Source of the DNA: Dichetophora obliterata | Taxonomy: Eukaryota > Arthropoda > Insecta > Diptera > Sciomyzidae | Length of the DNA: 64,000 bases | NCBI GenBank assembly: GCA_963920525.1 | Contig: OY986439.1 | Span: forward strand, 47,860,482 to 47,924,481 | Reading direction: 5' to 3' | Shown here: positions 23,080 through 37,440 of the stretch, in pieces | How positions within the stretch are numbered: position 1 is the stretch's first letter | Layout: each line of letters starts with the position of its first letter | Made by a program: the position numbers and the translations under genes | Notes under the pieces: generated by a model | What the model saw: only the letters and a program-made list of their open reading frames with translations | What the model was told of the DNA's origin: nothing | Databases searched by the model: none

Positions 23080-24924
23080 TCTATATATATAAAATTAAGT
23101 GGCAAAACTTCCTGTTCGCATACTCCTCCTAGACGGCTTGCCCGATTTCAATGAAATTTTCAGGGGTGATTGGGGTCTGTGTGGAGGGTGCACATAAGAA
23201 ATTGCATGTGTGTATCTTTGCAGGTTTTGTACCACACCCCCTTTTGTCGCCCACAAATCAATAAAAATGCTGTATTTAAGACGGTTTTGGTCGTATGAAA
23301 TTAAAATTTGGTAAATAAGTTCGTATGATAACTATAATTAACTTTGAAAAAATGGGCGTGGTCACAATTCATCTACGCCTACTTTAAAGAAAATATCAAA
23401 ATACTTCGAAACTATTGGTCCGATTGAGCTCAAATTTTGTAAGTACGCTTTGCTTTGAGTACGAGATGGTTTAAGGGGCAATGCCACACCCCCTTTTACC
23501 TCCCACATATAAATAAAAAATTGTTGTTATCGAATAGCTTTAGTTAGAGTTATGGGTCGCACAGCTTAGAAATTCGGTATTTGACCACAATTTAGACGTA
23601 CCGTTTCTGTGATGAAATTTTATGGGAGTGGACAAGGGGGAGGGGCACCTCTGATACAACCCAAATTTGTGATATCGAATAGCTTTGAAGTTATAGGAAT
23701 TCATCTTTGGAATTCAGTTTTTGACCTCAATTTACACATGCAGTTTCAATGGTTTTATTTTATGGGCGTTGGACAGGGAGGCGTGACATCTCCCTTACAA
23801 CCCAAATTTGCGATATCGTATTGCTTTGAAGTTATAGGTTGACAGCGTAAGAATTCGGTATTCGACCTAAATTTATACATGCATTTTCAATACTTACATT
23901 TTGTCGTCGTAGGGCAAAGGGGAGTGGCACTTCCCATACAACCCAACTTTGTGCTATCAAATAGTTTTAGAGTTATAAGTCGTACAACGCCGAAATTCAG
24001 TATTCGACTTCAATATACACATGCAGTTTCATTGATTCAATCTATGTTCATTGGTAAGAGGGGCGTGGCACCTCCCATTTAACGTAAATTTGCGATATTG
24101 AATATCAGCGTCAGAATTCAGTATTCGGCCCCAATTTATACATGCAGTTTCATTAATTACATTTTATGGGCGCACGACAAGGGGGCGTGAAACCTCCTAT
24201 TTAACCCAAATTAGAGATATCAAATAGCATTGGGGTTATAGGTCTCACAGCTTTGGAATTCAGTATTGGACCTCAATGTACACATGCAGTTTCATTGATT
24301 ACATTTTATGAGCGTTGATCAAGGGGGAGTGGCAACTCCCATACAACGAAAATTTGTGATATCGAATAGCTTTGTAGTTCAAGGTCGCACAGCGTCGGAA
24401 CTCAGTATTCGACCAAAATTTACGCTTGCAGATTTACTGATAAAATTTTTTAGAGTTTGTCGGGGGGGCGTGACACCTCCAATTTAACCCAAATTTGCGA
24501 TATCGAATAGATTTGGAGTTATAGGTAACTCAGCCTCAAAATTCAGTATTCGACCTCAATGTACTCATGCAGTTTCATTGCTAAAATTTTATGGGCGTAG
24601 GGAAAAGGAGAGTGGCACCTCCCATACAATCAAAATTTGTGCTATCGAATAGTTTTGGAGTTATATGTCGCACAGTTTTGGAATTCGGTATTCGACCTCC
24701 ATGTAGACATCCAGTTTAATTGATTACATTCTATTAGCGGTGATGAAGAGAGAGTGGCACTTCCTATACAACCCAAATTTGTTATATCGAATAGCTTTGT
24801 GGATATAGGTCGCACAGTCTCAGAATTCAGTATTTGACCTCAATTTAGACATGCTGTTTAACTGATAACATATTATGGGCGTTTGAATAGAGAGAGTGGC
24901 AGCAACGCGCCGGGTTTCAGCTAG
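23080..24924 (+). mobile_element. Helitron-like non-autonomous element with internal minisatellite
   Basis: The 5' end is TCTATATATATAAAATTAAG preceded by A (23079). The 3' end is CGCGCCGGGTTTCAGCTAG followed by T (24925). A 5' TC, a 3' CTAG end and insertion between A and T match Helitrons, as does the absence of inverted repeats or target duplication. The first ~420 bp are shared with the copy at 2.9 kb. The remainder is a tandem array of ~142-bp units. No Rep/helicase is encoded, so it would need an autonomous helper. Confidence 0.6.
23500..24900 (+). repeat. Tandem array, about ten ~142-bp units
   Basis: A GATATCGAATAGCTTTG-like anchor recurs at about 23528, 23671, 23811, 23954, 24095, 24215, 24358, 24500, 24643 and 24785. 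Most spacings are 140-143 bp; one unit is shortened to about 120. Each unit also has CAGTATTCGACCTCAATTTA, CATGCAGTTTCATTGAT, TTTTATGGGCGT and GGGGGCGTGGCACCTCCCAT blocks. The units are diverged, so the expansion is not recent. Confidence 0.85.
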
Positions 24925-26582
24925 TTCAAAATAAAAATAAATTGTTTCAACTACTAGCTTATAGGATAATACTTTAATTGTTTTTTCTTTTCGTTTTTTT
25001 TATATATTGACAACTTCTGAAAAATTCAGTTATGCGAAGTAAATACATTCAAAACTAATATTTCATTCATTTACAAATAAAATACATTTTAGGTAAGAGT
25101 AGTGTTCTGCACTGAGACACAAGATCCATTCTTTACAATTAAATAGAGTTGTTCATAGAGCTGAGAAAACATTAAATGGAAGCATCCACTTGAAGTAAAT
25201 CCGTTGTTGAAGTTCTTGGTTTAAAAAAAAAGACATGAATAAATAATATGGATAGTAAATCTGTCCCTTAAAGGGAATGGATAATATGCATTTAATAGAT
25301 TTGCTGATGAGGAATTTGAGGTGGGTGAGAGAGAGAAAAACTCCTCCGCCAAGCACTCAAACTTGCATCCACTGTACTAGATATGCACTTAACAAAGAGC
25401 ACCGGTTTTTCTTTAAGCTTCCCATGCTCACTTTCTATTTAATTTTTTTTCCTACCGCCCATTGACCCTCATCACTTTGGTTGACTTTTGGCCCTTTCAA
25501 CATCATTTTACTGTTAGCTTAAAGCATTAAGCTGTTGCCACACTAAGCCACCCAAGGGGAAAAAAACTTGCCAGAACCTACGTCTGATAAATCAACTCAA
25601 TCAGCTTTGGATTCGTTAACAAACACAAGCTAAAATGGAAAGATGAATAGGGTAAAAGAAACAAATACACCAACAGACAAATAGACTGACAAACCGACAG
25701 CCTGACAAACTGTGTCAATAACATTTATATTTGTGTCCAATTTAAACAATCGTTGATATCGTTTTCATTTTCTAAACCATTTACAACATTTAAACTTAAC
25801 TACATAAAAGCACAAATACAAAGAGCAGGGGAAAAACCTACCGCACAATAATACCAGCAAAATAACAACAGCAACACAATTGAGCATTAGAATCACAATC
25901 AGACCAACGAGTGTCAACAATGAAATCCCGAAAGGATCATCGTTTCAATTTGTTTTTCTTTCGCCTTTTTTTTTATTTTTATTTTTGTTTTTTTTCCTAC
26001 TTATTTGCTATAAGCCGTTTGCTGCTGTGTTTAACGTGTTGTTGTATTCACCAAGTCTTTCTACGCTCCAAATTTCCCACCATATGTTTTTTTACATATA
26101 TTTTTCTCATTTTTTTCTGTCGCTTACTTTTAAAATTTTTGTCATTTAAAAATTTGTTTTTTATTTTTGTAGTTTCTGAAGTTCACAAAACTTAGAATGT
26201 CTGTCGTAAGTCCCTGAACAATGGCTGTCATATTGATTGCAGTTGACCTGTGAACGAACCGAAGTGAATGGGACGTTTGTGCTTTTAGGAGAGGGTTGAT
26301 GAGAAGATGGTGATAAGAATTTGATGGTTCGAATTGTGGAGGATTTGGTGATTGTTTGTGTTTAAGGAATGGTGTTGGTTATGATGATAATGCGGTTGAT
26401 GCTCTTAAATCCGCTTGTTAAAGCTAAGGTTGGTGCAGAAAAAATGCTGAATGTGACGACACCTCATTTTAGCATAATACAAAAAAAAAAGTTGTTCATT
26501 TATTTTGTACCACATACGAGCAAGTGCATTACTTTATTACTGAAAATGGCTACATAAATAAATATTTAATGTATATATAACA
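24925..26582. other. Low-complexity spacer
   Basis: T-rich and A-rich tracts. Open frames near 25880-26195 are T-run artefacts (F/L-rich). No gene, RNA or element end is supported. Confidence 0.45.
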
Positions 26583-28634
26583 TTTAATATTTAATATTTA
26601 ATATTTAACATTTAATATTTAATATTTAATATTTAATATTTAATATTTAATATTTAATATTTAATATTTAATATTTAATATTTAATATTTAATATTTAAT
26701 ATTTAATATTTAATATTTAATATTTAATATTTAATATTTAATATTTAATATTTAATATTTAATATTTAATATTTAATATTTAATATTTAATATTTAATAT
26801 TTAATATTTAATATTTAATACTTAATATTTAATATTTAATATTTAATATTTAATATTTAATATTTAATATTTAATATTTAATATTTAATATTTAATATTT
26901 AATATTTAATATTTAATATTTAATATTTAATATTTAATATTTAATATTTAATATTTAATATTTAATATTTAATATTTAATATTTAATATTTAATATTTAA
27001 TATTTAATATTTAATATTTAATATTTAATATTTAATATTTAATATTTAATATTTAATATTTAATATTTAATATTTAATATTTAATATTTAATATTTAATA
27101 TTTAATATTTAATATTTAATATTTAATATTTAATATTTAATATTTAATATTTAATATTTAATATTTAATATTTAATATTTAATATTTAATATTTAATATT
27201 TAATATTTAATATTTAATATTTAATATTTAATATTTAATATTTAATATTTAATATTTAATATTTAATATTTAATATTTAATATTTAATATTTAATATTTA
27301 ATATTTAATATTTAATATTTAATATTTAATATTTAATATTTAATATTTAATATTTAATATTTAATATTTAATATTTAATATTTAATATTTAATATTTAAT
27401 ATTTAATATTTAATATTTAATATTTAATATTTAATATTTAATATTTAATATTTAATATTTAATATTTAATATTTAATATTTAATATTTAATATTTAATAT
27501 TTAATATTTAATATTTAATATTTAATATTTAATATTTAATATTTAATATTTAATATTTAATATTTAATATTTAATATTTAATATTTAATATTTAATATTT
27601 AATATTTAATATTTAATATTTAATATTTAATATTTAATAATTAATATTTAATATTTAATATTTCATATTTAATATTTAATATTTAATATTTAATATTTAA
27701 TATTTAATATTTAATATTTAATATTTAATATTTAATATTTAATATTTAATATTTAATATTTAATATTTAATATTTAATATTTAATATTTAATATTTAATA
27801 TTTAATATTTAATATTTAATATTTAATATTTAATATTTAATATTTAATATTTAATATTTAATATTTAATATTTAATATTTAATATTTAATATTTAATATT
27901 TAATATTTAATATTTAATATTTAATATTTAATATTTAATATTTAATATTTAATATTTAATATTTAATATTTAATATTTAATATTTAATAATTAATATTTA
28001 ATATTTAATATTTAATATTTAATATTTAATATTTAATATTTAATATTTAATATTTAATATTTAATATTTAATATTTAATATTTAATATTTAATATTTAAT
28101 ATTTAATATTTAATATTTAATATTTAATATTTAATATTTAATATTTAATATTTAATATTTAATATTTAATATTTAATATTTAATATTTAATATTTAATAT
28201 TTAATATTTAATATTTAATATTTAATATTTAATATTTAATATTTAATATTTAATATTTAATATTTAATATTTAATATTTAATATTTAATATTTAATATTT
28301 AATATTTAATATTTAATATTTAATATTTAATATTTAATATTTAATATTTAATATTTAATATTTAATATTTAATATTTAATATTTAATATTTAATATTTAA
28401 TATTTAATATTTAATATTTAATATTTAATATTTAATATTTAATATTTAATATTTAATATTTAATATTTAATATTTAATATTTAATATTTAATATTTAATA
28501 TTTAATATTTAATATTTAATATTTAATATTTAATATTTAATATTTAATATTTAATATTTAATATTTAATATTTAATATTTAATATTTAATATTTAATATT
28601 TAATATTTAATATTTAATATTTAATATTTAATAT
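26583..28634. repeat. Heptanucleotide satellite (TTTAATA)n, ~293 copies
   Basis: 2.05 kb of an unbroken 7-bp unit made only of A and T. The few variants are an AACATTT unit at about 26607, CTTAATA at about 26820, a T-to-A change at about 27640, TTTCATA at about 27661 and another T-to-A change at about 27990. Each unit contains the self-complementary AATATT, so both strands can form hairpins. Confidence 0.97.
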
Positions 28635-31190
28635 GTAAACGTTAATACATTGCGCATTAAGTGTTTGTGAAACTTATAATAATTTTTTCATTACTACTCA
28701 AAAAAGTAAAACGTGTTTTTCATATTTAAATAAACATTAAAAATGCAATAAAACTCAACAAATGTTAGCAAAACTGTCGACAACAACATAAACGAAAACA
28801 ATGGCTACAGAAATGAGAACCTTACAAACACCATAATATACAAGCAACATAGAATACAATACAAGTCAGTTAAACTACAAACAGCAATATACAGCCATAC
28901 AAACAAACACACATTTTTGTATTTAGACTGACAGCTACTGTCAAAGAACTTAATGTTACGCTGTCAAAAGTCCTGCCATTCATGTTGTTTGTCATACAGT
29001 TTGTCATAGGGGCAGACACACACAAATGCAAAACATTCTACAAAACAGCAAATATTTCAACACCAATAAAAAGAAAGTGTTTCTTGTTGGTAACACGATC
29101 ATAGCCAGAACATGCATGCATTACATAAAAAAAACAACAACAACAATCCAAACAAGGTGCAACAAAGTTAAAAAGACAACAACACAAGCCTTTAAGAATT
29201 TGTCAGCTATCAGTATGCATGTATCATGCAACATGCAACATGTCAACATGTTGCTGCAATTTTTGGCAAGTAGGTATTGAATTTATTTTTATTAACAAAC
29301 TCTTTTTTTTATCAAAATGTTTCATGTTGGTGCTTAGCTTGAGACTAGCAGCTTTATTTATGTTTAAGTTTAAATAAAATAAAAAAATCCTGTGACTAGT
29401 AAAAATTTAATCGCATGCGAGAAAGCAACGAACAAAATTAAATAATTTTTGTTACTACTCCACTAAATTTATTTAGTGATTAAATCTTTAGAGCGGTGCT
29501 TCTTAAGATATTTGTAGGGCTTCATAAGAAACTCGAATTTTTTGCATGCCAGTCTATATTGCATGCTGCTCTAACTGGCTGCTGTTTATTGAAACTAGTT
29601 TGTTCGCGCTTTTAAAATTTATATATGGAATATCTTGCATGTTCTAGTTAGTTTTGTAAAAGCCATTACAAGGTAATGACTGCAGGTCATGCAAAATAAG
29701 CTGACATGTGTTCAAACCATTTTGTTGATAGAATTTGCAAATCCATAAAAAAATTTAGTTAAATAACATGGTATTTTAGGGACACCTGGATTTTTCAAAA
29801 ATAAAATTTTTAAAATGCAAATTTTTTTAAGAAAACAACAAAATATCTTATTGAAACTTTGCATATTTATTTTAATGTAAGAATAGTATTCAAAAATAAT
29901 TTTTTGGATTTTTTCAGCGTGTTTTTTGGCTGCTGTAGGTTTTTGAAAATAACATCAAAAAATCACGTCAGGCGTGTGTTTGGCTCACTGGAACGTCTGA
30001 AAAAAAAAATAAAAACGGGGTTTTAATCTACATCAAAGCCGCTGTAGATTGAACAAAATGAATTTTTTGGCAAAAATAGACAAAATGAGGGCATTTTTTC
30101 GAAATTAGCCGATTTTTGGAACAAAAAATCCCTTGGAAACCAAAAATATTTGATCGATCTTTCTATCCGTAGTTCAATTTATAGAATTATGTGTGCAATA
30201 ACATATTAAAATTTCAGAACGATCAGTGTAGTAGGTTTTTTTTATGACGCCCGCCAACTCAAAAAATGTGATTTCTAGAAAAAGCGCCTTAAAGTTTTTA
30301 ACACCGATTAAATGGCATTGACACTCTGCTTTTAAAACCTTCACCATTTAACATTAAAATTAATTTCTGATTTTATATCATTAAAAATAGATTCTATGGT
30401 ATCTTTTGAACAAAAATCAAACATAAAAAAATTTGATTTTGGAAAATTCAGGTGTGTACTGTTAAGTGATTTTATTAGATTCTCATGATGTAAAGTGTGC
30501 CACTTTTTAAATTTCAATTACATTAACAGAGGATGGGGGTCAGAAATCGAATTAAAAAATTGTATATGATATTAAAAGTAGAAAGTAATAATTTCAGAAA
30601 AAAATTTAAATTTAAGCCATTCGGAGCGAAACTCTTGAAACTATCGACTATGGAACGCCGATACGCCAATCGATGCGCTAGTCCACACTCTAGCATAAGA
30701 CTTTGAATTTTTTTTTTTTTTTGACTTTGTAAAGGTTTTTTCTAAGGCTGAGGTATGACTCAGCTGCTTCAGGATCAGGCAAAAGAACCTCAACTATCGC
30801 CAATTAAAAAAACTTGATGTTTTCGATCATAATAATAGTTATCTTTATTTATAAACAAATTATGCAATTCTCTCAGTATACAGAGTATTGCTTATTATTG
30901 TTATATTTTTTTCTTTCAGTGAACATTAAATTACAATTAATACACTCCGCAACAAAAGATAGCATCTTGGAATTTTTTTTAAATATTATTGAAAGCGATT
31001 AAAATTAAAATTTGTATTTACTATAAAGTAATTACATTTAAAAACAAAATGAAAGTATACAGAAATTTCATTGAAAAATCGAACTTGTTCAGAAAAACAG
31101 AAAAGTATTCAGTAGTACGACAAAAAGATAGCACAATATTATTCAAAAGCAAAAAAAATAATTAGAGATCAATTTTTAATTTTTACAATA
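28635..31190. other. Spacer, no gene supported
   Basis: CAACA-rich low-complexity sequence to about 29280, then AT-rich sequence with several KAATTTCAGAACGATC-like words that look like old repeat debris. No open frame with a recognisable domain. Confidence 0.4.
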
Positions 31191-32115
31191 AAGGGTGTTT
31201 TTTATAGAGTGATACAACTTTGAATTAGCATCATTGCGTTATTTAACCACCCATTTAACAATTTTTTATTGTTTTTTGTTAAGTTTGCTTTGACATTTTA
31301 TAATAGATCGACTTACACTAGAGCAACACGTGGAAATTGTGGAAATTTTTAATCAAAGCAATGGTTCTGTTCGTCAAACTTATCGTGCACTTCGTCCATT
31401 TTATGGCGTACATAATCGTCCTTCAGAGCTGCTAATTAGAAGAACAATATATCGTTTTCGGACCATATTTACTGTTACTTATAATGTGCATCCCGTGAGA
31501 TGCCGAACAGTGCGCACTAAAGAATCTGTAGCCGCTGTACAGGAAAGCATTGAAAATGATCCTATCCATCAATTCGTCGCCGTTCTCAGCAACTGGGGTT
31601 GTGTCCTTCCACTTTATGGAAGATTTTAAGAAAAGATCTTGGCTTAAAACCTTTCAAGACTCAACTTGTGCAGAAATTAAAGTCAAACGACCATCGTATG
31701 CGGCGCCAATTCGGCGAATGGGCTGAAGCACAAATTGATATTAATTTTGAATTTCCATGGAAAATTTTATTTTCCGATGAAGCCCATTTTTGGTTGAATG
31801 GGTACGTAAATAAACAGAATTGTCGTATTTCGAGTGAGAAGAATCCACAAGTTTTTTTCAAAACACCATAACATCCACAGAAAATTACTGTTTGGTGCGC
31901 TTTATGGGCTGGCGGAGTCATTGGCCCATATGTCTTCAAAAACGATGATGTTCAGAATGTTATTGTCAATGGTGAACGGTATAGGAACATGATTCGAAGT
32001 TTTTTCGTACCTCAATTAGCTGGCATTAATCTTGCTCATATGTGGTTCCAACAGGACGGAGTCACATGCCACACAGCGGGCGCTACAATTGATTTACTCA
32101 AGGAAACTTTTGTTG
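31191..32115 (+). pseudogene. mariner-like transposase, 3' end lost at the satellite
   Basis: A TA (31189-31190) precedes AAGGGTGTTTTTTATAGAG, a 5' terminus like that of the mariner at 48.3/53.8 kb. Coding follows from about 31312 (DRLTLEQHVEIVEIF); the expected start codon reads ATA. The helix-turn-helix region (SVRQTYRALRPFYG) precedes a frameshift near 31590, after which TLWKILRKDLGLKP resumes. The catalytic domain shows the first aspartate in LFSDEAHFWLNG and the second in MWFQQDGVTCHT, with an in-frame stop near 31870 between them. Coding stops after IDLLKETF (about 32110), so the third acidic residue and the 3' repeat are missing. CTATT satellite begins about 50 bp later. Dead copy. Confidence 0.85.
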
Positions 32116-32163
32116 CCCTGAAATAAAAGTCTTAATTGCTACATAGTCACAAGTCGTATTATA

Positions 32164-35100
32164 CTCTATTCTATTCTATTCTATTCTATTCTATTCTATT
32201 CTATTCTATTCTATTCTATTCTATTCTATTCTATTCTATTCTATTCTATTCTATTCTATTCTATTCTATTCTATTCTATTCTACTCTATTCTATTCTATT
32301 CTATTCTATTCTATTCTATTCTATTCTATTCTATTCTATTCTATTCTATTCTATTCTATTCTATTCTATTCTATTCTATTCTATTCTATTCTATTCTATT
32401 CTATTCTATTCTATTCTATTCTATTCTATTCTATTCTATTCTATTCTATTCTATTCTATTCTATTCTATTCTATTCTATTCTATTCTATTCTATTCTATT
32501 CTATTCTATTCTATTCTATTCTATTCTATTCTATTCTATTCTATTCTATTCTATTCTATTCTATTCTATTCTATTCTATTCTATTCTATTCTATTCTATT
32601 CTATTCTATTCTATTCTATTCTATTCTATTCTATTCTATTCTATTCTATTCTATTCTATTCTATTCTATTCTATTCTATTCTATTCTATTCTATTCTATT
32701 CTATTCTATTCTATTCTATTCTATTCTATTCTATTCTATTCTATTCTATTCTATTCTATTCTATTCTATTCTATTCTATTCTATTCTATTCTATTCTATT
32801 CTATTCTATTCTATTCTATTCTATTCTATTCTATTCTATTCTATTCTATTCTATTCTATTCTATTCTATTCTATTCTATTCTATTCTATTCTATTCTATT
32901 CTATTCTATTCTATTCTATTCTATTCTATTCTATTCTATTCTATTCTATTCTATTCTATTCTATTCTATTCTATTCTATTCTATTCTATTCTATTCTATT
33001 CTATTCTATTCTATTCTATTCTATTCTATTCTATTCTATTCTATTCTATTCTATTCTATTCTATTCTATTCTATTCTATTCTATTCTATTCTATTCTATT
33101 CTATTCTATTCTATTCTATTCTATTCTATTCTATTCTATTCTATTCTATTCTATTCTATTCTATTCTATTCTATTCTATTCTATTCTATTCTATTCTATT
33201 CTATTCTATTCTATTCTATTCTATTCTATTCTATTCTATTCTATTCTATTCTATTCTATTCTATTCTATTCTATTCTATTCTATTCTATTCTATTCTATT
33301 CTATTCTATTCTATTCTATTCTATTCTATTCTATTCTATTCTATTCTATTCTATTCTATTCTATTCTATTCTATTCTATTCTATTCTATTCTATTCTATT
33401 CTATTCTATTCTATTCTATTCTATTCTATTCTATTCTATTCTATTCTATTCTATTCTATTCTATTCTATTCTATTCTATTCTATTCTATTCTATTCTATT
33501 CTATTCTATTCTATTCTATTCTATTCTATTCTATTCTATTCTATTCTATTCTATTCTATTCTATTCTATTCTATTCTATTCTATTCTATTCTATTCTATT
33601 CTATTCTATTCTATTCTATTCTATTCTATTCTATTCTATTCTATTCTATTCTATTCTATTCTATTCTATTCTATTCTATTCTATTCTATTCTATTCTATT
33701 CTATTCTATTCTATTCTATTCTATTCTATTCTATTCTATTCTATTCTATTCTATTCTATTCTATTCTATTCTATTCTATTCTATTCTATTCTATTCTATT
33801 CTATTCTATTCTATTCTATTCTATTCTATTCTATTCTATTCTATTCTATTCTATTCTATTCTATTCTATTCTATTCTATTCTATTCTATTCTATTCTATT
33901 CTATTCTATTCTATTCTATTCTATTCTATTCTATTCTATTCTATTCTATTCTATTCTATTCTATTCTATTCTATTCTATTCTATTCTATTCTATTCTATT
34001 CTATTCTATTCTATTCTATTCTATTCTATTCTATTCTATTCTATTCTATTCTATTCTATTCTATTCTATTCTATTCTATTCTATTCTATTCTATTCTATT
34101 CTATTCTATTCTATTCTATTCTATTCTATTCTATTCTATTCTATTCTATTCTATTCTATTCTATTCTATTCTATTCTATTCTATTCTATTCTATTCTATT
34201 CTATTCTATTCTATTCTATTCTATTCTATTCTATTCTATTCTATTCTATTCTATTCTATTCTATTCTATTCTATTCTATTCTATTCTATTCTATTCTATT
34301 CTATTCTATTCTATTCTATTCTATTCTATTCTATTCTATTCTATTCTATTCTATTCTATTCTATTCTATTCTATTCTATTCTATTCTATTCTATTCTATT
34401 CTATTCTATTCTATTCTATTCTATTCTATTCTATTCTATTCTATTCTATTCTATTCTATTCTATTCTATTCTATTCTATTCTATTCTATTCTATTCTATT
34501 CTATTCTATTCTATTCTATTCTATTCTATTCTATTCTATTCTATTCTATTCTATTCTATTCTATTCTATTCTATTCTATTCTATTCTATTCTATTCTATT
34601 CTATTCTATTCTATTCTATTCTATTCTATTCTATTCTATTCTATTCTATTCTATTCTATTCTATTCTATTCTATTCTATTCTATTCTATTCTATTCTATT
34701 CTATTCTATTCTATTCTATTCTATTCTATTCTATTCTATTCTATTCTATTCTATTCTATTCTATTCTATTCTATTCTATTCTATTCTATTCTATTCTATT
34801 CTATTCTATTCTATTCTATTCTATTCTATTCTATTCTATTCTATTCTATTCTATTCTATTCTATTCTATTCTATTCTATTCTATTCTATTCTATTCTATT
34901 CTATTCTATTCTATTCTATTCTATTCTATTCTATTCTATTCTATTCTATTCTATTCTATTCTATTCTATTCTATTCTATTCTATTCTATTCTATTCTATT
35001 CTATTCTATTCTATTCTATTCTATTCTATTCTATTCTATTCTATTCTATTCTATTCTATTCTATTCTATTCTATTCTATTCTATTCTATTCTATTCTATT

Positions 35101-37420
35101 CTATTCTATTCTATTCTATTCTATTCTATTCTATTCTATTCTATTCTATTCTATTCTATTCTATTCTATTCTATTCTATTCTATTCTATTCTATTCTATT
35201 CTATTCTATTCTATTCTATTCTATTCTATTCTATTCTATTCTATTCTATTCTATTCTATTCTATTCTATTCTATTCTATTCTATTCTATTCTATTCTATT
35301 CTATTCTATTCTATTCTATTCTATTCTATTCTATTCTATTCTATTCTATTCTATTCTATTCTATTCTATTCTATTCTATTCTATTCTATTCTATTCTATT
35401 CTATTCTATTCTATTCTATTCTATTCTATTCTATTCTATTCTATTCTATTCTATTCTATTCTATTCTATTCTATTCTATTCTATTCTATTCTATTCTATT
35501 CTATTCTATTCTATTCTATTCTATTCTATTCTATTCTATTCTATTCTATTCTATTCTATTCTATTCTATTCTATTCTATTCTATTCTATTCTATTCTATT
35601 CTATTCTATTCTATTCTATTCTATTCTATTCTATTCTATTCTATTCTATTCTATTCTATTCTATTCTATTCTATTCTATTCTATTCTATTCTATTCTATT
35701 CTATTCTATTCTATTCTATTCTATTCTATTCTATTCTATTCTATTCTATTCTATTCTATTCTATTCTATTCTATTCTATTCTATTCTATTCTATTCTATT
35801 CTATTCTATTCTATTCTATTCTATTCTATTCTATTCTATTCTATTCTATTCTATTCTATTCTATTCTATTCTATTCTATTCTATTCTATTCTATTCTATT
35901 CTATTCTATTCTATTCTATTCTATTCTATTCTATTCTATTCTATTCTATTCTATTCTATTCTATTCTATTCTATTCTATTCTATTCTATTCTATTCTATT
36001 CTATTCTATTCTATTCTATTCTATTCTATTCTATTCTATTCTATTCTATTCTATTCTATTCTATTCTATTCTATTCTATTCTATTCTATTCTATTCTATT
36101 CTATTCTATTCTATTCTATTCTATTCTATTCTATTCTATTCTATTCTATTCTATTCTATTCTATTCTATTCTATTCTATTCTATTCTATTCTATTCTATT
36201 CTATTCTATTCTATTCTATTCTATTCTATTCTATTCTATTCTATTCTATTCTATTCTATTCTATTCTATTCTATTCTATTCTATTCTATTCTATTCTATT
36301 CTATTCTATTCTATTCTATTCTATTCTATTCTATTCTATTCTATTCTATTCTATTCTATTCTATTCTATTCTATTCTATTCTATTCTATTCTATTCTATT
36401 CTATTCTATTCTATTCTATTCTATTCTATTCTATTCTATTCTATTCTATTCTATTCTATTCTATTCTATTCTATTCTATTCTATTCTATTCTATTCTATT
36501 CTATTCTATTCTATTCTATTCTATTCTATTCTATTCTATTCTATTCTATTCTATTCTATTCTATTCTATTCTATTCTATTCTATTCTATTCTATTCTATT
36601 CTATTCTATTCTATTCTATTCTATTCTATTCTATTCTATTCTATTCTATTCTATTCTATTCTATTCTATTCTATTCTATTCTATTCTATTCTATTCTATT
36701 CTATTCTATTCTATTCTATTCTATTCTATTCTATTCTATTCTATTCTATTCTATTCTATTCTATTCTATTCTATTCTATTCTATTCTATTCTATTCTATT
36801 CTATTCTATTCTATTCTATTCTATTCTATTCTATTCTATTCTATTCTATTCTATTCTATTCTATTCTATTCTATTCTATTCTATTCTATTCTATTCTATT
36901 CTATTCTATTCTATTCTATTCTATTCTATTCTATTCTATTCTATTCTATTCTATTCTATTCTATTCTATTCTATTCTATTCTATTCTATTCTATTCTATT
37001 CTATTCTATTCTATTCTATTCTATTCTATTCTATTCTATTCTATTCTATTCTATTCTATTCTATTCTATTCTATTCTATTCTATTCTATTCTATTCTATT
37101 CTATTCTATTCTATTCTATTCTATTCTATTCTATTCTATTCTATTCTATTCTATTCTATTCTATTCTATTCTATTCTATTCTATTCTATTCTATTCTATT
37201 CTATTCTATTCTATTCTATTCTATTCTATTCTATTCTATTCTATTCTATTCTATTCTATTCTATTCTATTCTATTCTATTCTATTCTATTCTATTCTATT
37301 CTATTCTATTCTATTCTATTCTATTCTATTCTATTCTATTCTATTCTATTCTATTCTATTCTATTCTATTCTATTCTATTCTATTCTATTCTATTCTATT
37401 CTATTCTATTCTATTCTATT
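32164..37420. repeat. Pentanucleotide satellite (CTATT)n, ~1,050 copies
   Basis: 5.26 kb of one 5-bp unit with a single visible substitution (CTACT at about 32281-32285) and no phase change. It degrades only at its right end (CTTCTAGTCTATTATTCTAG, 37421-37440). All three plus-strand frames are open because the unit lacks a stop, giving a 1763-codon artefact frame that begins at 32136. The minus-strand unit contains TAG. I do not regard it as coding. Confidence 0.98.
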
Positions 37421-37440
37421 CTTCTAGTCTATTATTCTAG

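Noticed and set aside
26583..28634. A CRISPR-like or origin-like array
   Set aside because: Direct heptamer repeats without spacers in a eukaryotic context. It is a plain satellite.
32136..37427. A 1763-codon open frame of repeated LFYSI
   Set aside because: It is the translation of the CTATT satellite. The unit has no stop in any plus frame, so openness is automatic.
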